From: CAYLNM01 sp964385045 | GTDB lineage: Bacteria > Planctomycetota > Phycisphaerae > Phycisphaerales > SM1A02 | Assembly (NCBI GenBank): GCA_964385045.1 | Contig: CAYLNM010000032.1 | Location: forward strand, 1 to 30,358 | Length of the DNA stretch: 30,358 nt | Direction of reading: 5' to 3' | Shown here: in pieces, positions 9,725 through 17,147 of the stretch | How positions within the stretch are numbered: the stretch's first letter is position 1 | How the letters are laid out: each line of letters starts with the position of its first letter | The notes under the pieces: generated by a model | Databases searched by the model: none | What the model was told of the DNA's origin: nothing | Seen by the model: only the letters and a program-made list of their open reading frames with translations | Made by a program: the position numbers and the translations under genes

Positions 9725-10359
9725 TGCACCGGGCGATCGTCCTCTACGTCGGCGTGGCCGCGGTGGTCATCGCGTCGTTCATCGGCCTGACCTACCTGCC
9801 CAACGAGCAGCTCCGCGGGCTCGAGCAGGTGGTCGACGAGATGGACCGCGCCTGGCCGGTCGAGCCCACCGGCAGCGTCGCGATCGGCCGCGAGGTCTAC
9901 ATCGACCTCGGCTGCCTCTACTGCCACAGCCAGCAGGTGCGGCCCGAGGGCTTCGGGGCCGACATCGACCGCGGCTGGGGCGACCGCCGCTCGGTGGCCC
10001 GCGACTACATGTTCGACGCCCCCCCGCTGCTCGGCACCATGCGCACCGGCCCGGACCTCGCGAGCATCGCGGTGCGGCAGCCGAGCCGCGAGTGGCACTA
10101 CCTGCACCTGTACGAGCCCACGCTCACCTCGCCCGGCTCGACCATGGCGCCGTTCCCGTTCCTGTTCGAGCGATTCGACCCGGAGGAGCTCCGCGTGGGC
10201 GAGGGCCGCGACGAGCCGCCGGACGACGCGGTGCGGGTGCCGGGGCCCGATGGCACCGACGAGGGCGGCTACTGGATCGTGCCCACCGACCGGGCCCGCG
10301 CCCTCGTCGACTACCTCCTCAGCCTCGACCAGTCCTACGACGTGCCGGAGGTGCGGTGA
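9721..10359 (+). CDS. ccoO: cbb3-type cytochrome c oxidase subunit II (monoheme cytochrome c)
   Basis: CcoO is the membrane-anchored monoheme cytochrome c that delivers electrons to CcoN. The 212-residue protein has one N-terminal membrane span (about 5-25). A single c-heme site CLYCH sits at 65-69, followed by the CcoO-typical SQQVRPEGF. A Met-containing STMAPFPFLF segment probably supplies the axial ligand. The ATG at 9721 overlaps the ccoN stop; a second ATG directly follows at 9724 and cannot be excluded as the start. It is coupled to ccoP by a 1-bp overlap. Confidence 0.93.
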   Translation: MMHRAIVLYVGVAAVVIASFIGLTYLPNEQLRGLEQVVDEMDRAWPVEPTGSVAIGREVYIDLGCLYCHSQQVRPEGFGADIDRGWGDRRSVARDYMFDAPPLLGTMRTGPDLASIAVRQPSREWHYLHLYEPTLTSPGSTMAPFPFLFERFDPEELRVGEGRDEPPDDAVRVPGPDGTDEGGYWIVPTDRARALVDYLLSLDQSYDVPEVR

Positions 10360-11288
10360 TGGCCGACGAGCGAGCCCCGGGGCCGCGGCGCGACGAGGCA
10401 GCCGAGAAGGCGGCGGCGAGGACGGCGGCGCGCGACGCCGCCGACGCGACGCTGCGCCGCGGCGGCGCCCGGCCCGAGCCGGGCACCGAGGCCGAGGCCA
10501 GCGTCATCACGATGCACGAGCCGATCGCCCGCGAGCACGCCGAGCCGCGGGATGGCCACGAGCCGACGCCGGTGTGGCTGATCCTGATCTACCTCGCCCT
10601 CGTCGGCTTCGGGGGGTGGTACCTGGGCATGTACAACGGCGGCTTCGACCCGATGGTCTACGAGGAGGACCCCGCCAAGCGGGTGATGGTCGCGGACGAC
10701 GGGGCGGAGGAGACCGTCTCGCCGATGGTCCTCGGCCGCCGGACGTACGCCCGCTGCGCCGCGTGCCACCAGAACGACGGCGAGGGCCGGGCGGGCGTGT
10801 ACCCGCCGCTCGCCGGCAGCCGCTGGGTGACGGGGCGGCCCGAGGTCTTCACCGCGATCCTGCTGCACGGCATCGACGGTCCGATGGACGTGGCGGGCGA
10901 GACCTACGACGGCGAGATGCCGGGGTGGCCGCAGCTCTCGAACGAGGAGCTCGCGGCGGTCATGACCTACGTGCGCGGGAGCTTCGGCAACGACGCGCCG
11001 CCGGTCGAGCCGGCGCTGGTGGCGGGCGTCCGGTCGCGGATCGAGCGGGACGAGCCGTGGACGCAGTCCGCCCTCGAGGCCTACGACGCGTCGCTGCCGC
11101 CGGAGGGCGAGGCGCCCGCGGGCGCGGAGGGCGAGGCGGGACCGGGCGGCTCGGCGGGGTCGGACGACGAGGCCGGAGCCGGGGCCGGGCCGGGGGCGGA
11201 CGACGAGGCCGGAGCCGGGGCGGGGGCCGGGACCGAGGTGGGGGACGCCGGCGCGGCGGGCCCCGCATCCGACGACGGGGAGGGCTGA
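10359..11288 (+). CDS. ccoP: CcoP-like monoheme cytochrome c of the cbb3 oxidase
   Basis: This 309-residue membrane cytochrome c occupies the ccoP position. A charged cytoplasmic N-terminus of about 65 residues is followed by one membrane span (PVWLILIYLALVGFGGWYLG). A cytochrome c domain follows with CAACH at 133-137 and the probable axial methionine in GEMPGWPQLS. Canonical CcoP has two CxxCH sites; only one is present here, so this is a reduced, monoheme version. After the heme domain comes a tail of about 75 residues rich in Gly, Ala, Asp and Glu, built partly from a 36-bp tandem duplication (11161-11220). It starts one base into the ccoO stop codon and ends 3 bp before ccoI. No separate ccoQ was found. 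Confidence 0.85.
   Translation: MADERAPGPRRDEAAEKAAARTAARDAADATLRRGGARPEPGTEAEASVITMHEPIAREHAEPRDGHEPTPVWLILIYLALVGFGGWYLGMYNGGFDPMVYEEDPAKRVMVADDGAEETVSPMVLGRRTYARCAACHQNDGEGRAGVYPPLAGSRWVTGRPEVFTAILLHGIDGPMDVAGETYDGEMPGWPQLSNEELAAVMTYVRGSFGNDAPPVEPALVAGVRSRIERDEPWTQSALEAYDASLPPEGEAPAGAEGEAGPGGSAGSDDEAGAGAGPGADDEAGAGAGAGTEVGDAGAAGPASDDGEG
11161..11220 (+). repeat. 36-bp-period in-frame repeat in the ccoP tail
   Basis: Two identical 24-bp blocks (11161-11184 and 11197-11220), offset by 36 bp, encode repeated DDEAGAGAG segments. The period is a multiple of three, so copy-number change would keep the frame. Confidence 0.8.
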
Positions 11289-11291
11289 GCC

Positions 11292-13667
11292 ATGGGCGGA
11301 TGCTGCTGCGGTGCGGGCGGGCCGACGACCGGGTCGGCGGGGACGGACGCCTGCGCGTCCGCTGCGTCCACTGCGTCCGCGGCCGATCGCGCGGCCGCCG
11401 AGGCCCGCGTCCGCCGCGCGAGCTTCGGCCGCTGGCTGCGGCTCGGCCTCGGCATCGTGGTGGCCGGCAACTCGATGGTGCTCTCGCTCGCGGTGAACTT
11501 CAGCGTCCTCGGTCCGGCGGAGCGGCTGCGCCTGCACGCGATCGCGGCGGGGCTGGCCGGGATCGTGCTCGCGCTGCTCGGCCCGCCGCTGGTGCGGGAC
11601 GCGTGGCGCGGCGTGCGGCAGGGCCGCCTGCCCTTCGAGCTCATGTTCCTGCTCGGCATCGCCGGGGCGCTCGGCACGTCGGCCTGGGGCATGGCGACCG
11701 GCGGCAGCGCGTACTGGGAGACGGCGGCGGTGCTCGTCGTGATCCACGCCCTCGGCCGCGAGCTCGGCCGGCTCGGCCGGACCCGGGCCGCCGCGTCGCT
11801 GGCGGAGTGGGTCGAGCTGGGCCGCACCTGCGTCCGGCTCGTGGAGCCCGCCGGCGCCGGCGGGCGCCGCGAGGAGCGGGTGCCCATCGCCGAGATCCGC
11901 GCGGGCGACCGCCTGCGGATCGGGCGCGGGGAGATCGTGCCGGTGGACGGCCGGGTGGCGGCGGGGCGAGCGTTCGTCGCCGAGGCCGAGGTCACGGGCG
12001 AGCCGCTGGCGGTGGTGCGGGGCCCCGGCGATGCGCTCGTCGCGGGCACGCGTCCGGTCGACGGACCCCTCGAGGTCGAGGCCGCCGTGGCCGGCGGCGA
12101 CGGGTCGATCGGACGGCTCGGCGGGCTGCTGGACGCGGCCCGGCGGCGGCCCGCCCGCATCGAGCAGCAGGTCGACCGGGTGACGCGCTGGTTCCTGCCC
12201 GCGGTGGCCACGATCGCGATCGGGGCCGCGGTGGGCTGGACGATCGCGGACGGGCCGGCCCGCGGCATCTTCACCGGACTCGCGGTCCTGCTGATCGCCT
12301 GTCCGTGCGCGATGGGCTTCGCGACGCCGATCGCGATCTGGGCCACCGTCGGCCGGCTCGCCGAGCGCGGCCTCGTGGCGACGCGGGGCGAGGCGATCGA
12401 GGTCCTCGCCGAGATCGACACCGTCGTCCTCGACAAGACGGGCACGCTGACCGACGACCGGGCCGAGCTTCGGGCGTTCGTGCCCCGCGACGACGACCCC
12501 GCGGAGCGCGCCCGGGTCGAGCGGCTCGTCGCGGTGGCCGAGGCCGGGTCGGATCATCCGGTGGCGGCGGCGCTCGCGGGGCTCGGGGTCGGCGGGCCGG
12601 CGTCGTCGGCGGCGACCGGGGCGGCCGTCGCGGGACCAGTGGGAGCGGACGCGGGCGACGTCGCGGTGCCGGGCCGTCCCCGCCTCGCGGCGTTGCGGAC
12701 GCTCCCCGGCACGGGCATCGAGGCCGACGTCGTCGAGCGCGGGCCGGACGGCGCGGAGCGCATGGCCGCGGTGCGGATCGGCGTGCCGGCGGCGGTCGTG
12801 CCCGAGGCGGATCGTGCGGCGTGGGACGAGCTGCGGCGCCGGTCGCCGCTGGCGGTGAGCGACGCGGGCGGCGCGGAGGGCACGAGGCGCACCGGCGGCA
12901 CCGGCGGCACGGGCGGCACGGGCGGCACGGGCGCCGCGGACCCGCGCGACGAGCGCGGCATCGCGGTGGTGATCGACGGACGGCTCGCGGCCGCCGCGTT
13001 CCTCGACGAGCGCTGGCGCCCGTCGGCCGACGAGGCGATCGCCGCCTGCCGCACCCTCGGACTCCGGACGATCGTGATGACGGGCGATCCGGCCGGACCG
13101 ACGCGGCCGCTGGCCGTCGACCGGGTGCACGCGGGCCTGTCCCCGGCGGACAAGCTCGCCGAGGTCATGGCCCTGCGCGACGCGGGGCGGACGGTGCTCT
13201 TCGTGGGCGACGGCGTGAACGACGCGGCCGCGATGGAGGCGGCCCACGCCGCGATCGCGGTGGTGCCGGAGGCGGCCGACGGCGGCGCCGGCGGCTCGGA
13301 CCGGCTCGTGGCCCGCATCGCCGATCTCGTGACCACCGCCGCCGACCTCGGCGCCGTGCCGGGCGCCGTGGCCGCCGCCCGCGCCGCGCGCGGCCGGCTC
13401 CGCTCGAACCTCGCGATGTCCGCGGTCTACAACGTGCTCGGCATCACGGTGGCCGCCGCCGGCTTCCTGCACCCGCTGCTCGCGGCCCTGATCATGACCG
13501 TCTCGAGCCTCACCGTGAGCCTCCGGGCGATGAGCCTGGCGCCGTCGGACCACGCGGCGCCGCCGCGGCCGGCGGCCGGCGGCGCGGACGTGGCCCGCGT
13601 GCACCCGGTGTCGGCGTCGTCGCCCGCGTCGGCGCCGGCGACGTCCCCGCCGCTCGCGACCGGATGA
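11292..13667 (+). CDS. ccoI: Copper-transporting P1B-type ATPase of the cbb3 operon (CcoI-like)
   Basis: This 791-residue heavy-metal P-type ATPase probably supplies copper for oxidase assembly. Motifs: TGEP at 235-238 (actuator), CPC at 337-339 in the sixth membrane span, DKTGT at 381-385 (phosphorylated Asp381), GSDHP in the nucleotide domain (SEHP in many relatives), and GDGVNDAAA. Eight spans are visible. YN in the seventh (SAVYNVLGI) and MTVSS in the eighth match the Cu(I)-type P1B-1 ion-site pattern. There is no N-terminal HMA metal-binding domain; the start MGGCCCGAGG gives only a short Cys cluster. The nucleotide domain carries an inserted GGTGGTGG low-complexity run (about 12893-12932). 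It lies 3 bp after ccoP and closes the operon. Confidence 0.9.
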   Translation: MGGCCCGAGGPTTGSAGTDACASAASTASAADRAAAEARVRRASFGRWLRLGLGIVVAGNSMVLSLAVNFSVLGPAERLRLHAIAAGLAGIVLALLGPPLVRDAWRGVRQGRLPFELMFLLGIAGALGTSAWGMATGGSAYWETAAVLVVIHALGRELGRLGRTRAAASLAEWVELGRTCVRLVEPAGAGGRREERVPIAEIRAGDRLRIGRGEIVPVDGRVAAGRAFVAEAEVTGEPLAVVRGPGDALVAGTRPVDGPLEVEAAVAGGDGSIGRLGGLLDAARRRPARIEQQVDRVTRWFLPAVATIAIGAAVGWTIADGPARGIFTGLAVLLIACPCAMGFATPIAIWATVGRLAERGLVATRGEAIEVLAEIDTVVLDKTGTLTDDRAELRAFVPRDDDPAERARVERLVAVAEAGSDHPVAAALAGLGVGGPASSAATGAAVAGPVGADAGDVAVPGRPRLAALRTLPGTGIEADVVERGPDGAERMAAVRIGVPAAVVPEADRAAWDELRRRSPLAVSDAGGAEGTRRTGGTGGTGGTGGTGAADPRDERGIAVVIDGRLAAAAFLDERWRPSADEAIAACRTLGLRTIVMTGDPAGPTRPLAVDRVHAGLSPADKLAEVMALRDAGRTVLFVGDGVNDAAAMEAAHAAIAVVPEAADGGAGGSDRLVARIADLVTTAADLGAVPGAVAAARAARGRLRSNLAMSAVYNVLGITVAAAGFLHPLLAALIMTVSSLTVSLRAMSLAPSDHAAPPRPAAGGADVARVHPVSASSPASAPATSPPLATG

Positions 13668-13669
13668 GA

Positions 13670-13711
13670 CTCGGCACTCGGCACTCGGCGCACGGCGCGC
13701 GGCGCGCGGTC
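13670..13711. repeat. Heptamer tandem array after ccoI
   Basis: Six consecutive 7-bp units, two perfect CTCGGCA copies followed by CTCGGCG, CACGGCG, CGCGGCG and CGCGGTC, start 3 bases after the ccoI stop. This resembles the 7-bp array upstream of the same operon. Confidence 0.8.
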
Positions 13712-13760
13712 GCCGCGGGTCGCTCGCACCGAGCGGGCCACCCTCGGTCGGCGCACGAAC

Positions 13761-13790
13761 GCGGCGCGCCGGGAGCACCCGACGCGCCGC
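13761..13790. terminator. Probable bidirectional terminator between ccoI and the RRM gene
   Basis: GCGGCGCG (13761-13768) pairs with CGCGCCGC (13783-13790), and after one mismatch CGGG (13770-13773) pairs with CCCG (13778-13781) around an AGCA tetraloop. It lies between two convergent genes, 94 bp after ccoI and 37 bp after the RRM gene stop. No T-tract is present. Confidence 0.5.
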
Positions 13791-13826
13791 GAGATGATCC
13801 GTGGATGGCGCGGGAGGCCCCGGCGC

Positions 13827-14129
13827 TCACCAGCCGCCGCGATCTCCGCCGCGACCACCACCTCCGCCGCCTCCACCGCCCCCGCCGCCGCGAGACCGGG
13901 CTTCGTTGATGGTGAGGGTGCGGCCCTCGAACTCGACCCCGTTGAGCGACTCGATCGCCTTCCGGGCCTCGTCCTGATCGCGCATCTCGACGAAGCCGAA
14001 GCCGCGGGGGCGGCCCGTCTCCCGATCGTTGATCAGGGCGACGTCCACGACCTCGCCGTACTCGCTGAACAGCTCGCGTACGCCGTCCTCGGTGGACGAG
14101 AACGACAGATTTCCGACGTAGATCCTCAC
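13827..14129 (-). CDS. Glycine-rich RNA-binding protein with one RRM domain
   Basis: This 100-residue single-strand RNA-binding protein belongs to the bacterial RRM type seen in cyanobacteria and planctomycetes, often linked to cold response. RNP2 is IYVGNL (residues 3-8) and RNP1 is RGFGFVEM (about 44-51). A tail of about 20 residues is almost all Gly with Arg (SRGGGGGGGG through GGDRGGW). The reading frame is open farther upstream. The start was set at the GTG at 14129 because the RRM fold begins immediately after it and a GGAGG Shine-Dalgarno (plus-strand CCTCC at 14138-14142) sits at correct spacing. The gene converges on ccoI and is probably monocistronic. Confidence 0.92.
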   Translation of the reverse strand: MRIYVGNLSFSSTEDGVRELFSEYGEVVDVALINDRETGRPRGFGFVEMRDQDEARKAIESLNGVEFEGRTLTINEARSRGGGGGGGGGGGGRGGDRGGW

Positions 14130-14701
14130 GGTGAAGACCTCCGCATCCTGCCTCGAGACCGGAACCGACCGACTGGGACCCTCGAGGCGGTGCGGGGTCG
14201 ACATCGGCGAGCGGGCGTCCTCGGCACCACGACACGTGCCTGCCCGTCCGGTGGTCATGGTACCGGCGGTCGGTCCGGGACCGTCGAACGGTGCCGAAAC
14301 GCCGGGCGGTGCGCGCCGCGGCGGCACGCGCGCCGCCGTGCGGTCGCGCGGAGGCGGCGACCGGCACCCGGCCGCCGCCACCGCCGTGGGACCACGGGGG
14401 CCGGGCCGGCGGGCCGACTCGTCGCCGCTGGGGTCACCGCGCGATCCAGATCACCCGTGAGACTCGGGGCCGGTGCGCATCAGCCGCGCCAGCCATGCGG
14501 ATTCGCGTTCCTCCGGGCGCGCATTCCCGGACCACCGGCGAGGGCGATGCAGCCTTCCCAGCCGCGAGAGAGCGTGCGCCGGTGACCACCCCGCGGCGCC
14601 GCCACCCGCCGGGGCCGCGACCGCCGGTCTCCCCGCCCGATGCATCTCGGGTCACGATCCGGCGGCGGACTCGCGTCCGAGCCGGCGTGGGGGAGCGATC
14701 G
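14130..14701. other. Divergent intergenic region between the RRM gene and the histidine kinase
   Basis: This 572-bp stretch holds the Shine-Dalgarno of the RRM gene and, on the minus strand, a possible -10 box TACCAT (plus-strand 14257-14262), which would give a leader of about 120 nt. Long 5' leaders are common for cold-responsive RNA-binding proteins. No convincing -35 box, conserved ORF or strong hairpin was seen. A purine-rich GGGGGAG precedes the kinase ATG. Confidence 0.4.
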
Positions 14702-17143
14702 ATGCGACTCGACGACGCCGACACCGCGGGACTCATCGACCTGCTCGGACTCGTCGCCGAGGACGCCCCCCTCGCGGACCTGCTCGAGGCGATCTGCCGC
14801 ACCATCGAGCGGGAGCGACCGGGCTGTCGGGCGTCGATCCTGCTCGTCGAGGGCGACCGCCTGCGCGACGGGGCCGCCCCGAGTCTTCCCGAGGACTACC
14901 GGGCGGCGGTGGACGGCCTGCGGATCGGCCCCGCCGTCGGCTCCTGCGGCACCGCCGCCGCCACCGGTCGGACCACGATCGTGGCGGACATCGCCACCGA
15001 TCCGAAGTGGGCCGGCTTCGCCGACCTCGCCGCGGCTCACGGCCTCGCCGCCTGCTGGTCGGAGCCGATCGTGGCCGCGGGCGACGCGGTCCTCGGCACG
15101 TTCGCCATCTACCGCGGCCACCCCGGCCCGCCGACCGAGGAGGACCTCGCGGTTCTCCGCCGCGCCGCGCACCTCGCCCGCATCGTGCTGGAGCGGGCGC
15201 GGCGGCAGCGGGAGCTCGCCGAGGCCCGCCGGTGGCTCGACCTGGCCCTCGACGCGGCCCGCGCAGGACTCTGGGACTGGGACGTGACCACCGGCCGCCT
15301 CGTCGTCTCCGCCAGCTATCGCCGCATGCTGGGCATGGAGCCGGAGGATCGACCGCTCGACATCGGCTGGTTTCGCGAGTCCCTCCATCCCGAGGACCGC
15401 GATCCCACCTGGGAGCGGAGCACCGAGCAGATGGCCGGACCGGGCGGTCGTCTCGACCTGCAGTTCCGCCTCCGCGCCGCGGACGGCGCGTACCGATGGA
15501 TCCACAGCGTCGGCCGCGTGCTCGAGCGCGAGCTCGACGGGACGCCGCGGCGGGTGATCGGCCAGCACGTCGACGTCACCGAGCGGGTCGCGATCGAGTG
15601 GCGCGAGCGCGAGGTGTCCGAACGGCTGCGGCGGATCTCCGCCATCGCGCCGGTGATGCTCTATCAGTTCCGGCTCGACGCCCGCGGCGAGCCGAGCCTG
15701 CCCTTCGTGTCGGATCGGGTCGAGACGCTGTACGGCTGCTCGCCGGAGGAGGCGATCGCCGATCCCGAACGACTGTTCCGCCTCGCGCATCCCGACGAGG
15801 TCGACGGAGTCTGGGCGGCCGTGCGCCGGTCACACGCGCGGATGGAGGACTGGCAGCACGAGTTCCGCGTCCCCGGGCCGGACGGCAGCTGGCGCTGGCT
15901 GCACGGTCATGCGGTCCCCGAGCGCGAGCCCGGCGGGGCGGTCGTGTGGCATGGGGCGATGACGGACGTGAGCGATCGCAAGGCGCTGGAGGAGCGCCTG
16001 ATCGAGGTGGGCGAGGCGGCGACGGCCGCGAGCCGGGCGAAGAGCGCCTTCATCACGAACCTCAGCCACGAGCTCCGCACGCCGCTCACGGCCATCCTCG
16101 GCTTCCTCGATCTGCTGGAGCAGGGCATCCTGGACCGGGATCCGGCGGGACGGGCCGAGGCGTTCGCGACGATCCGGCGGAACGGCGGCCTGCTGCTCGA
16201 GCGAATCGACGAGATGCTCGACCTCGCGCGGCTCGAGCGCCGACGCGTGCGGCTGGAGCCGGCCGACGTCGACCCGCGCCGCATCGTGGACGAGGCGATC
16301 GAGGCGGAGCGGGAGCGAGCCGCAGCCAAGGGGCTGCGGCTCGAGGTTCTGCACGACACGCCGGTACCGGAGTTCGTGCGCACCGATGCGGCCCGGCTGC
16401 GCCAGGTGCTCGGCCATCTGCTGGACAATGCGGTGAAGTTCACCGACGCCGGCAGCGTCACGGTCCGCCTCGCGGTGGCACGCCCGTCCGATGCCGATGA
16501 CGGTGCCGCGGGCGCCGCCGACGCGGACGCCGACGCCGATGGCCGGTCGGCGGCCCTGCGGCTCGAGATCGCGGTGGAGGACACCGGCCTCGGCATGGAC
16601 GAGACGGTCCTCGCCCACGCATTCCAGGCGTTCTCACAGGGCGACGCGTCGCTCACGCGGGCGCACGGCGGGGCCGGCCTGGGATTGCGGATCGCCAGTG
16701 CCCTCGCCCGGATGCTCGGCGGCGACCTGCGTGCCGAGTCGTGGCCGGGCGAGGGCAGTCGCTTCGTCCTGGCGCTCGGTCTCGATGAGGCGGGCGGGGG
16801 AAGCACGCCCTTCGTCGGGCGCGACGAGGCCTCGACGTCCCCGCGACCGATGCCCGCGGACCCCGCGGCCGGCCTCGAGGCGATCGCCGCGATGGACCTC
16901 GCCTCGCCGGAGGACTTCGGGGTGGACGTCGGGGACGCGGCGTACACGGTGGACGCAGTGGACGCGGTGGACGCAGTGGACGCGGCGGACGCGGCGGACG
17001 CGGCGGACGTGGTGGACGCAACGGGCGCGGTGGACGCGGTGGACGCAACGGGCGCGGCGGACGGCCCGGGGATCCGACCGGCCGGGGGCGACGGGCTCGA
17101 TCGCCGGGATCCGGCGGACGCCCCGCGTCGCCGCGCGGGCTGA
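14702..17143 (+). CDS. Sensor histidine kinase, GAF-PAS-PAS-HisKA-HATPase
   Basis: This 813-residue cytoplasmic kinase has no membrane span. A GAF domain spans about 30-165 (GSCGTAAATGRTTIVADI is typical), followed by two PAS/PAC modules at about 180-300 and 305-430 (YRWIHSVGRV and WRWLHGHAV are PAC-like). The HisKA box NLSHELRTPLTAILG has phospho-acceptor His456. The ATPase domain shows an N box (GHLLDNAVKFT), G1 (EDTGLGMDE) and G2 (GGAGLGLRIAS). No receiver domain or response regulator is encoded nearby, so the partner is elsewhere. After the ATPase domain come about 120 extra residues including a VDA/ADA repeat (about 750-788). The ATG at 14702 was chosen because GGGGGAG precedes it and the coding pattern begins there. 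The stop lies 4 bp from the convergent neighbour's stop. Confidence 0.92.
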   Translation: MRLDDADTAGLIDLLGLVAEDAPLADLLEAICRTIERERPGCRASILLVEGDRLRDGAAPSLPEDYRAAVDGLRIGPAVGSCGTAAATGRTTIVADIATDPKWAGFADLAAAHGLAACWSEPIVAAGDAVLGTFAIYRGHPGPPTEEDLAVLRRAAHLARIVLERARRQRELAEARRWLDLALDAARAGLWDWDVTTGRLVVSASYRRMLGMEPEDRPLDIGWFRESLHPEDRDPTWERSTEQMAGPGGRLDLQFRLRAADGAYRWIHSVGRVLERELDGTPRRVIGQHVDVTERVAIEWREREVSERLRRISAIAPVMLYQFRLDARGEPSLPFVSDRVETLYGCSPEEAIADPERLFRLAHPDEVDGVWAAVRRSHARMEDWQHEFRVPGPDGSWRWLHGHAVPEREPGGAVVWHGAMTDVSDRKALEERLIEVGEAATAASRAKSAFITNLSHELRTPLTAILGFLDLLEQGILDRDPAGRAEAFATIRRNGGLLLERIDEMLDLARLERRRVRLEPADVDPRRIVDEAIEAERERAAAKGLRLEVLHDTPVPEFVRTDAARLRQVLGHLLDNAVKFTDAGSVTVRLAVARPSDADDGAAGAADADADADGRSAALRLEIAVEDTGLGMDETVLAHAFQAFSQGDASLTRAHGGAGLGLRIASALARMLGGDLRAESWPGEGSRFVLALGLDEAGGGSTPFVGRDEASTSPRPMPADPAAGLEAIAAMDLASPEDFGVDVGDAAYTVDAVDAVDAVDAADAADAADVVDATGAVDAVDATGAADGPGIRPAGGDGLDRRDPADAPRRRAG
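16949..17065 (+). repeat. 9-bp tandem repeat (GTGGACGCR, about 13 units) inside the kinase gene
   Basis: Thirteen consecutive 9-bp units, with GTGGACGCA, GTGGACGCG and GCGGACGCG predominating and ACGGGCGCG variants, encode a Val/Ala-Asp-Ala tripeptide run near the C-terminus of the kinase. The unit is in frame, so copy changes would lengthen or shorten the tail without a frameshift. Confidence 0.9.
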
Positions 17144-17147
17144 CCGC

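Noticed and set aside
14130..14381. N-terminal extension of the RRM protein to an upstream ATG
   Set aside because: The extra 84 codons look non-coding and the GTG at 14129 has a well-placed GGAGG directly before the conserved RRM start.
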